NCBI GenBank assembly: GCA_025934375.1
Contig: JAICYD010000006.1
Span: 49,762-113,761, forward strand
Direction: 5' to 3'
From: Streptosporangiaceae bacterium
GTDB lineage: Bacteria; Actinomycetota; Actinomycetes; Streptosporangiales; Streptosporangiaceae
Length of the DNA stretch: 64,000 nucleotides
Part shown: piece by piece, positions 34,011 to 42,188 of the stretch
How the letters are laid out: every line of letters starts with the position of its first letter
How positions within the stretch are numbered: position 1 is the stretch's first letter
Program-made: the position numbers and the translations under genes
Notes under the pieces: model-generated
Seen by the model: only the letters and a program-made list of their open reading frames with translations
What the model was told of the DNA's origin: nothing
The model's database searches: none

Positions 34011-35578
34011 ATGAGCTCCAGGACTGCCTGGGCGGCGTTGTGCCCGCCAAGACCGGAGACCGCGCCGCCGCGCTGGGCGCCCGAGCCGCATAGCAAGATG
34101 CCGTCCCGGGCGGTGGAAACGCCCCAGCGCGCCGCGGGCGCGTCCGCGGCGGCGCCGTCGGCCAGCCACGGCCAGCTGAGGTCACCGTGGAAGATGTGGC
34201 CGCCCGGCATGGCCAGGTCGGCTTCGATGTCTTGCGGGATCTTCGCCTCAATGCACGGCCTGCCGTCGGCGTCGCGCGCGAGGACCGACTCGACCGGGTC
34301 GAGGAGGTGCTCGTCGAGGGAGGCGATCGCGCGCCGGACGGCGAGCTCCTTGCGCTGCGCGCGGGTCGCCGGGTCGTCGAACAGCGTCGCCGGCAGGTGC
34401 AGGCCGAAGTACGTCAGCGTCTGGGTGCCGTCGGGCACCTGGCCGAGGATCGAGGGGTCGGTCAGCGAATGGCAGTACACCTCACCGGGCATCCGCGACG
34501 GGACCTGCCCGGCCGCGGCCTCCGCGTAGGCCCGCTCGAGATCGGGGTAATCCTCGCCGAGGTGCAAGGTCCCCGCGAACGCGACCCGCGGGTCGGCGCC
34601 CGACGCCAGCCTCGGCAGGCGGCTCAGCAGGAGGTTGACCTTCAGCTGGGCGCCGACCGGCTTGGCGGCCCGCTCCTCGCCGAGCAGACCGCTCAGGGCC
34701 CAGGGGGCGAGGTTGGCCAGGACGAGGCGAGCGCGCACCGTCCGGGTCCGGCCGCCGGCGACGACATCAGCCTCGGCGTCGCCCGGCCCGCCCCGGATCG
34801 CGGTGACCTCGGCGCTGGTGACTAGTTCGGCGCCCGCCGTGACCGCGCGGGCCGCCAGCGCGTCGGTGACCGCGCCCATCCCGCCGACGGGCACCCGCCA
34901 CTCACCGGTGCCGTTGCCGATGAGGTGGTACAGGAAGCAGCGGTTCTGGACGAGCGACGGGTCGTGCATGCGGGCGAACGTGCCGATCAGCGCGTCGGTC
35001 GCCACGACGCCGCGCACCGTCTCGTCGCGGAAGCGGCTCTCGATGGCCTCGCCCAGCGGCCGCTCGACCAGTTCGCGCCACAAGGCCGGGTCGGCTTGCT
35101 CACGCAGCGCCGACGCACTCGGCAGCGGCTGGGTGAGCGTCGGCGCGATAATTCCCGCCAGTTCGCTGACCTGCGAGTAGAACCGGCGCCAGGCGTCATA
35201 CTCGGCGTCCCCGCCGGTCAGGTCCGCGAAGCTCGCCCGCGTCGCCGGGCCCTCGGGACGTTCGACGAGCAGCCCCTTCGCCGCCCCGCCGCGCAGCACC
35301 GGGGTATACGACGCCACCGAGCGGGACGCCAGCCGCAGGTCCAGGCCGAGGTCGGCGATGATCGCCTCCGGCAGCAGGGACACCAGGTAGGAGTACCTCG
35401 ACAAGCGGGTCGGCAGCCCTGGGAACGCGGGCGCGGAGACCGCGGCCCCGCCCGCGTGGTCGAGGCGCTCCAAGACCGCCACCGACAATCCCGCCCGGGC
35501 GAGGTAGGCGGCGGCGGTCAGGCCGTTATGGCCACCGCCGGCGATCACCACGTCGTACCGCGTCCGGGATTCGCTCAT
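34007..35578 (-). CDS. PYROXD2/phytoene-desaturase-like FAD oxidoreductase
   Basis: A 523-residue flavoprotein of the CrtI/PYROXD2 type. N-terminal FAD site VVIAGGGHNGLTAAAYLARAG with the acid in VLERLDHAGG; C-terminal family signature ILLCGSGAQRGGAVSGLGGHNAA. There is no carotenoid cluster nearby, so phytoene is an unlikely substrate. Its stop overlaps the davB start, suggesting an accessory or second oxidation role in the same amine catabolism; this is contextual only. Confidence 0.82.
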   Translation of the reverse strand: MSESRTRYDVVIAGGGHNGLTAAAYLARAGLSVAVLERLDHAGGAAVSAPAFPGLPTRLSRYSYLVSLLPEAIIADLGLDLRLASRSVASYTPVLRGGAAKGLLVERPEGPATRASFADLTGGDAEYDAWRRFYSQVSELAGIIAPTLTQPLPSASALREQADPALWRELVERPLGEAIESRFRDETVRGVVATDALIGTFARMHDPSLVQNRCFLYHLIGNGTGEWRVPVGGMGAVTDALAARAVTAGAELVTSAEVTAIRGGPGDAEADVVAGGRTRTVRARLVLANLAPWALSGLLGEERAAKPVGAQLKVNLLLSRLPRLASGADPRVAFAGTLHLGEDYPDLERAYAEAAAGQVPSRMPGEVYCHSLTDPSILGQVPDGTQTLTYFGLHLPATLFDDPATRAQRKELAVRRAIASLDEHLLDPVESVLARDADGRPCIEAKIPQDIEADLAMPGGHIFHGDLSWPWLADGAAADAPAARWGVSTARDGILLCGSGAQRGGAVSGLGGHNAAQAVLELI

Positions 35579-35625
35579 GAGCCGATGCTACGGGTCACCC
35601 ACTTTGGCCTGGCGGGTGCCGCCCG

Positions 35626-36108
35626 CTACTGCAGGCCGGACCGGACGGACGTGACGCGCTGGGTGTTGAAGCCGAGCCAGTGCATCCGGCCGGCGTAGCG
35701 CGCGTGCTCGACCTTGATGCAGCGGTCCATGATCACCGTCACGCCGCCGTCCGTGGCGATCTTGGCGCCTTCCTCGTTGATGACGCCGAACTGGCACCAC
35801 AGGGTGCCGGCCCCGATCGCCACGGCGTCCCGCGCGATTCCGGGCAGGGCCTCCGGGGCGCGGAAGACGTTGACGATGTCCACCGGGACGGGCACGTCGA
35901 GCAGGCTAGGGTAGCTCTTCTCGCCGAGGATCTCGCGCTCGCGGGGATTCACCGGGACCACCTGGTAGCCATGCCGCTTGAGGTAGTAGCCGACGAAGTG
36001 GCTGGCCCGCAGCTCGTTGGCGGACAGGCCCACGATGGCGATCGTCTTGGCGGCGTGCAGGACCCGCTGGATCGCCATCGGGTCCTGGTACCGGTCCAGG
36101 TCGCTCAT
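35626..36108 (-). CDS. CoA-binding-domain protein (YccU-like)
   Basis: A 160-residue single-domain Rossmann protein of the CoA_binding_2 family (IAIVGLSANELRASHFVGYYLK, VPVNPREREILG, and DRCIKVEHAR at the C-terminus). Such proteins bind CoA in vitro; their role is unknown. Its start overlaps the metY stop by 4 nt, so it is co-expressed with the sulfhydrylation genes. Confidence 0.85.
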   Translation of the reverse strand: MSDLDRYQDPMAIQRVLHAAKTIAIVGLSANELRASHFVGYYLKRHGYQVVPVNPREREILGEKSYPSLLDVPVPVDIVNVFRAPEALPGIARDAVAIGAGTLWCQFGVINEEGAKIATDGGVTVIMDRCIKVEHARYAGRMHWLGFNTQRVTSVRSGLQ

Positions 36109-37460
36109 GCTGTGCCTCCCGCCACCGTAGCGTCTTCTCGCGCGGTAGCCGCGACGAGCGCGAAGCCCTGCTCCAGGTCCCAGATCAAGTCCGCGACCGA
36201 CTCGGTGCCGACCGACAGCCGCACCGTGCCCGGCCCGACGCCCGCCGCCCGCAGCTCCTCATCGCCCAGCTGGCGGTGGGTGGTGCTGGCGGGATGGATG
36301 ATCAGGCTCTTCGCGTCGCCGACATTGGCCAGGTGGGACCACAGCGTCACGCCGCGGATGAGGTCCTGGCCTCCGGCCCGGCCGCCGGAGCAGTCGAAGG
36401 AGAACACCGCGCCGGCCCCGCGGGGCAGGTACTTCTCCACCAGGGGCTGGTACTTGCTGCCGGGCAGGGCGGGGTGGGTCACGTTCGACGCCAGGTCATG
36501 CGCGGAAAGGAACTCCGCGACGGCCAGCGCGTTCGTCACGTGGCGTTCCATCCGCAAGCTGAGCGTCTCCAGTCCCTGCAAGAACAAGAAGGCGTTGAAC
36601 GGCGAGAGCGCCGCGCCGAGGTCGCGCAGCGTCTCGGCCCGCAGCTTCATCAGGTAGCCGTACATCCCGAACGTCTCGTGGAACTGCAGGCCGTGGTAGG
36701 CCGGCGACGGGTCGGCGACCACCGGGAACCGCCCGTTGGACCAGTCGAACGTGCCGCCCTCGACGACGACGCCGCCGATCGAGGTGCCGTGGCCGCCGAT
36801 GAACTTGGTCGCCGAGTGGATCACGATGTCGGCGCCCCACTCAATTGGGCGGCACAGGTACGGCGTCGCGAACGTGTTGTCCACGATCAGCGGCAGGCCA
36901 TGAGCATGCGCGATGGACGCGATCTCCTCGATGTCCAGCACGTTCCCGGCCGGGTTGCCGATCGTCTCGCCGAAGAACGCCTTGGTGTTCTCGCGGACGG
37001 CGCCGCGCCAGGCCTGCGGTGAGTCGGGGTCGACCCACGTCAGCTCCACGTTCATCTTGCGGAGCATGTGCTTGAGCTGGTTGACCGTCCCGCCGTACAG
37101 CGCCGAGGACGAGACGACGTGGTCGCCCGGTTGCAGCAGCGTGAACAAGGCGGCCGCCTGGGCGGCGATCCCGCTGGCGAACGCGACCGCGCCGGCGCCG
37201 CCCTCCAGGCTCGCGACCCGCTCCTCGAACACCGCGACGGTCGGGTTCATGATGCGCGAGTACGTGTTCCCGTACTCCTGCAGGTTGAAGTACGCCGCCG
37301 CCGACTCCGGGTCCTCGAACACGTAGCTGGTTGTCTGGAAGATCGGCACCGCGCGCGCGCCCGTGTTCGGGTCGGGCCGCTGCCCGGCGTGCAGTTGCCG
37401 CGTCTCGAACCCGAACGCGCGGGCTTGCTCGCCCGGCGCGCGGGATCCCTCGTCACTCAC
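36105..37460 (-). CDS. metY: O-acetylhomoserine sulfhydrylase
   Basis: PLP enzyme of the Cys/Met metabolism family (451 residues) making homocysteine from O-acetylhomoserine and sulfide. Seen are the N-terminal [14 protein letters not shown], the aromatic/Gly loop [15 protein letters not shown]-phosphate and Asp region ([16 protein letters not shown]) and Schiff-base Lys in [12 protein letters not shown]. The GTG start overlaps the metX stop by 8 nt. With metX this gives direct sulfhydrylation of homoserine. Confidence 0.93.
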   Translation of the reverse strand: MSDEGSRAPGEQARAFGFETRQLHAGQRPDPNTGARAVPIFQTTSYVFEDPESAAAYFNLQEYGNTYSRIMNPTVAVFEERVASLEGGAGAVAFASGIAAQAAALFTLLQPGDHVVSSSALYGGTVNQLKHMLRKMNVELTWVDPDSPQAWRGAVRENTKAFFGETIGNPAGNVLDIEEIASIAHAHGLPLIVDNTFATPYLCRPIEWGADIVIHSATKFIGGHGTSIGGVVVEGGTFDWSNGRFPVVADPSPAYHGLQFHETFGMYGYLMKLRAETLRDLGAALSPFNAFLFLQGLETLSLRMERHVTNALAVAEFLSAHDLASNVTHPALPGSKYQPLVEKYLPRGAGAVFSFDCSGGRAGGQDLIRGVTLWSHLANVGDAKSLIIHPASTTHRQLGDEELRAAGVGPGTVRLSVGTESVADLIWDLEQGFALVAATAREDATVAGGTA

Positions 37461-38754
37461 GAAGGCCCCCCTCTAGGAAGCGCTGGATGATAGGCGTCTG
37501 CCGCGCTTCCTCCAGCAGGAAGCAGTCGTGCCCGTACGGCGCGTCGATCACGTGGAACTCAGCCGGCTTGCCGAGCGCGCCGAGGGCGCCGGCGATCTCG
37601 GCCGACCCCGACGGCGGGTACAGCCAGTCGGAGCTGAACGCGATCAGCAGCGTCCGCGCCCTGACGTCGCCGAGCGCGCAGACGAGCGACCCGCCGTGCT
37701 GGCGGGCCAGGTCGAAGTACGTCAGCGCGCGCGACATGTACAGGTAGGTGTTGGCGTCGAATCGCTTGACGAACGAGTCCGCCTGGTGCCGCAGGTAGCT
37801 CTCGACCTGGAACTCCGGCTCGGTGAGCGTGTAACGGATCTCGTCAGCGGGTTGCATGCCCGATGCACTTGCCTCTTCATCGGGCATGCCCCGGGGGGGA
37901 CGGGGGGTCGTCCCCCCGGGAGATCGCTGCAGCCGCCGGCCGAACTTGTCATTCAGCGCCAGGGCGGACAGGTAGGTGATGTGGCCGACCATCCGGGCCA
38001 CGCCCATGCCGGCGTCGGGTGCGCCGCCGGTGTCGTAGTAGCGGCCGTCTCGCCAGGCCGGGTCGCGCATGATCGCGTCCCGGGCGATCGAGTTCCACGC
38101 CACGCCCTGCGGGTGCAAGGCGTGCGTGCTGGCGATCGCCACGACCGCGTCGACCTGGTCAGGAAACATGATCGCCCACTCCAGCGCCTGCATCCCGCCC
38201 AGCGAGCCGCCCGCCACCGCCGCGAGCCGCTCGATGCCGAGCTCGTCCAGGAACGCGCGCTCGGTGCGCACCATGTCGGCGACCGTGATCACCGGGAAGT
38301 CCGGCCCGTAGGCCTTGCCGGTCGCCGGGTTGACCGATGACGGCCCGGTCGTCCCCCGGCAGCCGCCCAGGAGGTTGGTGGATACGACGAAGAAGCGGTC
38401 GGTGTCGAAAGCCTTGCCCGGGCCGATCATCCCGTCCCACCAGCCAAGGCCCTTGCCGCTCACCCCGTCGCGCTCCTCGGCCGCGAACCCGTCCCGCGTG
38501 CCCGCCTCCGGCGCCGTCTTCGCGAAGCCCGCCGCGTGGGCATCGCCGCTGAGCGCGTGGCAGACAAGGATGACGTTGTCGCGCCGCGGCGAGAGGGTGC
38601 CGTAGGTCTCGTAGGCGACCCGGACGGGGTGCAATCCCTGCCCGCAGTCGAGCCGTACAGGATGAGGCAGGTCGAGATACTGCGTCTCGACGGTACCGAC
38701 GGTGCCAGCCGAACCACCCAGGCCGGACACGAGCTTGGGGGCCGGCTGTGTCAT
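37453..38754 (-). CDS. metX: Homoserine O-acetyltransferase with an inserted segment
   Basis: An alpha/beta-hydrolase-fold acyltransferase, 433 residues, forming O-acetylhomoserine. It has the oxyanion area VCHALSGDAHA, nucleophile Ser in VAGGSLGGMQAL, and catalytic Asp and His late (the His in DAPYGHDCFLLE). Between FGRRLQ and the conserved FQVESYLRHQ there is an extra ~27-residue Pro/Gly/Ser segment (about 276-302) that family members lack; it is encoded by two nested inverted repeats (37854-37920). The segment lies in the lid region and the frame is preserved. Divergent from the osmC-like gene across 70 bp. Confidence 0.9.
   Translation of the reverse strand: MTQPAPKLVSGLGGSAGTVGTVETQYLDLPHPVRLDCGQGLHPVRVAYETYGTLSPRRDNVILVCHALSGDAHAAGFAKTAPEAGTRDGFAAEERDGVSGKGLGWWDGMIGPGKAFDTDRFFVVSTNLLGGCRGTTGPSSVNPATGKAYGPDFPVITVADMVRTERAFLDELGIERLAAVAGGSLGGMQALEWAIMFPDQVDAVVAIASTHALHPQGVAWNSIARDAIMRDPAWRDGRYYDTGGAPDAGMGVARMVGHITYLSALALNDKFGRRLQRSPGGTTPRPPRGMPDEEASASGMQPADEIRYTLTEPEFQVESYLRHQADSFVKRFDANTYLYMSRALTYFDLARQHGGSLVCALGDVRARTLLIAFSSDWLYPPSGSAEIAGALGALGKPAEFHVIDAPYGHDCFLLEEARQTPIIQRFLEGGLRE
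37854..37920. repeat. Two adjacent inverted repeats inserted in metX
   Basis: First: perfect 12-bp arms GCATGCCCGATG (37854-37865) and CATCGGGCATGC (37878-37889) with a 12-nt loop. Second: CCCGGGGGGGACG (37890-37902) and CGTCCCCCCGGG (37909-37920), one-base bulge, 6-nt loop. Together they encode the extra MetX segment. Looks like a small palindromic insertion that kept the frame. Confidence 0.75.
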
Positions 38755-38824
38755 GGGGCTATCTTAGCTCGCGGGGCACGGTGTATTGTCAATCAATCCC
38801 ATAGGGAATTGAGAGAGGGAAATC

Positions 38825-39373
38825 ATGACTACGGTCGACAACGGGGTCAATGTCGAGGCGCTACTGGGTGCGCGGGAGGTGCTGAAGGGCGCGCCGGAGG
38901 CCGCCGCGTTCACCTGGCGGGCATCGTCGAAGTGGGCCCATGGCGTGCAGAGCCAGGTCAAGATCCAGAACTACTTCGGCCTCGGCGAGGAGCAGAGCCA
39001 CAAGAGCGAGTCGGTCTTCGACGCTGACCACCCGGAGATCTTCGCGGCGACCGACAACGCCATCACCCCGATCGAGTACCTGCTCGTCGGCCTGGCGAGC
39101 TGCCTGACCGCGGGCGTGGCGTCCGTAGCGCAAAACCGGGGTATCCAGCTCCGCTCGGTCGAGGCAGACCTGGAGGGCGCCCACGACATCCGCGGGATCC
39201 TCGGCGCCGACAGCGACGTCCGCAACGGCTTCAACGACATCAAGGTGACCTTCACCATCGACGCCGACGCGTCCAAGGAGGAGATCGAGGCGCTGGTGGC
39301 TCAGTCCCAGAAGCGCTCCGCGGTGTTCGACGCCCTCACGAACCCGACGAACGTCACCGTCGAAGTCGCCTGA
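38825..39373 (+). CDS. OsmC-family protein with a single cysteine
   Basis: A 182-residue OsmC/Ohr-fold protein (PIEYLLVGLASCLTAGVASVA at the core helix). Enzymes of this fold use two Cys to reduce organic hydroperoxides; here the first is present (ASCLTAG) but the position usually occupied by the second, at the start of the C-terminal helix, reads KRSAVFDAL with Ser. A one-Cys thiol role or non-peroxidase function (e.g. sulfur carrier-like) is possible. A GAGAGGG ribosome site precedes the ATG. It is followed directly by a flavoprotein gene, likely one operon. Confidence 0.85.
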   Translation: MTTVDNGVNVEALLGAREVLKGAPEAAAFTWRASSKWAHGVQSQVKIQNYFGLGEEQSHKSESVFDADHPEIFAATDNAITPIEYLLVGLASCLTAGVASVAQNRGIQLRSVEADLEGAHDIRGILGADSDVRNGFNDIKVTFTIDADASKEEIEALVAQSQKRSAVFDALTNPTNVTVEVA

Positions 39374-39385
39374 GAGGCTTAAGCC

Positions 39386-40633
39386 ATCGAGCGAACCACA
39401 GCGGTCGTCATTGGCGCCGGCCATGCCGGCCTGGCCGCGAGCCACTTCCTCACCGCTGCTTCGATTGACCACGTCGTGCTCGAGCGCGGTGAGGTCGCGA
39501 ACTCCTGGCGGCGCGAGCGCTGGGATTCCCTGCGACTGCTTACCCCCAGCTGGCAAAGCCGTCTCCCCGGCGTCAGTTATGACGGCCCGGACCCCGACGG
39601 GTACATGACCGCCGGCGAGGTGGCAGAGCTCATCGAGCGCTTCGCCAAGGTCGCGCGCGCCCCCGTCCGCACCAGCGTGAACGTCACCTCGTTGCGCCGT
39701 GCGGACGGCGGGTACCAGGTGACGACCAGCGATGGTGACCTCGCCAGCCAGGCGGTGGTCATCGCCAGCGGCGCCTGCAACCGGCCCACGGTACCGTCCC
39801 TCGCGGGGGCGGTGCCGGGGCCGGTGGCCCAGCTGACGCCGTTTGACTACCGTGACCCCGCCCAGCTGCCCGACGGCGGCGTGCTCGTGGTCGGCGCGTC
39901 CGCCACGGGCGTGCAGCTGGCGGCCGAAATCCAGCGCTCCGGCCGTCCGGTGACCCTGTCGGCGGGGGAGCATGTCCGGCTGCCCCGCACCTACCGGGGC
40001 CGCGACGTGCTGTGGTGGATGGACCGCGCGGGCGTGTGGGACCAGCGGCATGACGAGCTCGACGACCTCACCCGGGCCCGCAAGCTCCCCTCGCCCCAGC
40101 TGGTCGGCACCCCCGAGCGCATCACGCTTGACCTCAACGCCCTCGCCGACCTGGGCGTCGAGCTGGTCGGGCGCCTGCAGATGGTGCGCGACGGCAGCGC
40201 GCTGTTCTCCGGCGGCCTGCGGAACGTGTTCTCGCTCGCCGACCTCAAGATGAACCGGCTGCTGGAGGCCTTCGATGAGTGGGCGGCCACGACCGGGGCC
40301 GACGAAGTGGTCGCGGCTCCCGAGCGCTTCGCGCCGACCCGGGTGCCGCCGTCACCGCGGTGGCGGATTGACCTCACCAGCGGGGAGATCCGCTCGATCG
40401 TGTGGGCGACGGGCTTCCGGCCGGACTACGGATGGCTCGACGTGCCCGTGCTCGACGCGAAGGGCCAGTTGCGGCACGAGGGCGGCGTGGTCGACAGCCC
40501 GGGCCTGTACGCGCTCGGCCTGCCCGTGCTCCGCCGTCGCCGGTCCACGTTCATCTGCGGGATCGAAGACGACGCCCGCGAGGTGATCGGGCACCTGGCC
40601 GGATCGCTGGGAAACGTCAAGCGAAAGAGTTAG
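39386..40633 (+). CDS. NAD(P)/FAD-dependent oxidoreductase with no canonical start codon
   Basis: Flavin-monooxygenase/YpdA-like two-dinucleotide-binding flavoprotein, about 415 residues. The FAD motif VVIGAGHAGLAAS begins only seven codons into the frame; a second Rossmann motif is VLVVGASATGVQLAAEI, followed by IVWATGFRPDY and a C-terminal SPGLYALG. The frame has a TAA at 39380-39382 and no ATG, GTG or TTG until GTG 39476, which would delete the FAD motif. ATC 39386, eight bases after GAGAGG, is the only sensible start. Either a genuine AUC start or an ATG-to-ATC change. Downstream partner of the OsmC-like gene. Confidence 0.8.
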   Translation: MERTTAVVIGAGHAGLAASHFLTAASIDHVVLERGEVANSWRRERWDSLRLLTPSWQSRLPGVSYDGPDPDGYMTAGEVAELIERFAKVARAPVRTSVNVTSLRRADGGYQVTTSDGDLASQAVVIASGACNRPTVPSLAGAVPGPVAQLTPFDYRDPAQLPDGGVLVVGASATGVQLAAEIQRSGRPVTLSAGEHVRLPRTYRGRDVLWWMDRAGVWDQRHDELDDLTRARKLPSPQLVGTPERITLDLNALADLGVELVGRLQMVRDGSALFSGGLRNVFSLADLKMNRLLEAFDEWAATTGADEVVAAPERFAPTRVPPSPRWRIDLTSGEIRSIVWATGFRPDYGWLDVPVLDAKGQLRHEGGVVDSPGLYALGLPVLRRRRSTFICGIEDDAREVIGHLAGSLGNVKRKS

Positions 40634-40665
40634 CGATGACGACCGGGTACCACTAGCGGCGCGCG

Positions 40666-40992
40666 CTAGCCGCCCATGGGGATGAGCTCGAGGACCTCGA
40701 TGGAGGCACCCGGCATGGACAGGTGCGGGTGACCCTCGAGGATGGTCTCGACCTCCTCGGCCGAGCCCGCCTCCAGGATCGAGTAGCCGCCCACGCTGTC
40801 GGTGCTGGCGGCGCCGGCCCCGACGTGGGTGGTGTGCGCCAGCGGCGAGCCGAGGTCGGTGACGGCATAGCTGACCTTGGTCGCCCACGCCTGCCAGGCC
40901 TCCATCCCGGCCTGCATCTGCTCGGGAGTCGCACTGGCCATCTGCTCGCGCGCGGACAGGGGCGCACGGTAAAGGACCATGAATTTGGACAT
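40666..40992 (-). CDS. YciI-family protein
   Basis: A 108-residue ferredoxin-like (alpha+beta) barrel protein of the YciI/YCII type (MVLYRAPLSAREQM, VGGYSILEAGSAEEV, then a terminal IEVLELIPMG). The family often appears with ECF sigma factors and dimerises around a His/Asp site; here the typical early H-x-x-F is not evident. Isolated gene between convergent flavoprotein and divergent transglutaminase genes. Confidence 0.8.
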   Translation of the reverse strand: MSKFMVLYRAPLSAREQMASATPEQMQAGMEAWQAWATKVSYAVTDLGSPLAHTTHVGAGAASTDSVGGYSILEAGSAEEVETILEGHPHLSMPGASIEVLELIPMGG

Positions 40993-41092
40993 CGTGATCT
41001 CCCCAGTGTTTTCGAAGCGCAGTGTTCCCGGCGGCCATCAGCGGCCGCCCTGCGGCTGACACTACACGGCGATGATTTCCGCCGCGGCGCCC

Positions 41093-41143
41093 TGTCTACC
41101 GATGAGCTCTGTCTACCGATGAGCTGTGTCTACCGACGAGATG
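41093..41143. repeat. Three 17-bp tandem repeats before the transglutaminase-like gene
   Basis: TGTCTACCGATGAGCTC at 41093, with near-copies at 41110 and 41127 (third copy TGTCTACCGACGAGATG). Directly contiguous, ending 40 bp before the chosen start. They could be regulator-binding iterons or replication slippage. Confidence 0.75.
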
Positions 41144-41182
41144 CCTGCCGTGGAGATCACGTCCCTCGATGAGGAGAGTGCG

Positions 41183-42121
41183 ATGAGCGACGCCAAGGAC
41201 AGCCAGGGCTACTGGGCGAGCCAGAGTCCGGTCACCGACCCCGGGGACCCGGGCGCGAAGGCGATTGACGAGCTTCCCGGTGAGCTGGGCGCGCTGCGCG
41301 AGGCCAGCTCCCAGCTGGTATTCCACTACCGGGCGGGCGGGGACTTCGCCGCTAACGGCGTGCCCGCCGAGCGGGCTAGCGAGATCAACACCTGCTACGC
41401 CGACGCCATGTTCACCCGGCTGCTGGGGCGCGGCGAGCCGGCCCTGGCCCGGCCGCGCCCGGCTCCGGACCGGTTCGTCGGCTGCTGCCGGGACGCGACG
41501 GTCTTGTTCCTGGCGCTCGCGCGCCACAAGGGAATCGCGGCCCGGGCGCGGGTCGGGTTCGCCGCCTACATCATCCCCGGCTGGCTGGTCGACCACGTGG
41601 TCGCCGAGGTGTGGGACGCGGCGGAAGGGCGCTGGCGGCTGGTCGACCCGGAGATGGAAGGCAGCTGGACGCCGGAGTTCAACGGGCACCCGGTGAGCTG
41701 GCTCGACCTCACCAGCGAGGAGTTCGTGACCGGGCCGCGCGCCTGGCAGGCCGCCCGCGCCGGCCAGTCCGACCCCGCCCGGCATGTCGTGTCCCCGGAC
41801 CTGGACATCCCGGTGCTGCGCGGCTGGCCGTTCCTCGCGCACCAGGTCACCCACGACCTGGCCGCGCTGGCCAAGGCCGAGATGCTGCTCTGGGACGGCT
41901 GGGGGATGGAGCTCGGCCACGGTCCCGGGCCCGTCCCGGAAGCCGACGCCGCGGTCCTGGACGAGGTCAGCGCGCGCACCGCCGATCCCGGCGCCGCGCT
42001 GGACGACATCACGGCGCTGGCCCAGCGGGACGGGCTGCGCGTGCCCCCCACCATCACCAGGTTCGACCCCTACGGCGGCCCGCCCCAGCAGGTGGACGTC
42101 AGCAGGGCGGTCGGCGGCTGA
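41183..42121 (+). CDS. Transglutaminase-like (protease-fold) domain protein
   Basis: A 312-residue cytosolic-looking protein with the Cys-His-Asp core of transglutaminase-like enzymes: Cys in VGCCRDATVLFLALARHKGI, His in WLVDHVVAEVWD, and Asp in WRLVDPEM. The C-terminal half (about 190-312) is helical and unfamiliar. ATG 41183 has GAGGAGAG just upstream; the frame is open from GTG 41126 within the tandem repeats. It ends before a strong bidirectional terminator. Peptidase, amidase or crosslinking role unknown. Confidence 0.8.
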   Translation: MSDAKDSQGYWASQSPVTDPGDPGAKAIDELPGELGALREASSQLVFHYRAGGDFAANGVPAERASEINTCYADAMFTRLLGRGEPALARPRPAPDRFVGCCRDATVLFLALARHKGIAARARVGFAAYIIPGWLVDHVVAEVWDAAEGRWRLVDPEMEGSWTPEFNGHPVSWLDLTSEEFVTGPRAWQAARAGQSDPARHVVSPDLDIPVLRGWPFLAHQVTHDLAALAKAEMLLWDGWGMELGHGPGPVPEADAAVLDEVSARTADPGAALDDITALAQRDGLRVPPTITRFDPYGGPPQQVDVSRAVGG

Positions 42122-42131
42122 CCATATTGAA

Positions 42132-42173
42132 AACCGCCCCTGTCCGGGGGAGGGGACCCGGTCAGGGGCGGTT
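42132..42173. terminator. Bidirectional terminator between transglutaminase-like and GH18 genes
   Basis: Perfect 11-bp stem AACCGCCCCTG/CAGGGGCGGTT with a smaller CCGGG/CCCGG hairpin inside the loop, preceded by AAA and followed by TT-rich bases on either strand. It lies in the 67-bp gap between two convergent genes. Confidence 0.8.
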
Positions 42174-42188
42174 AGCCCGAAGTGGCGC

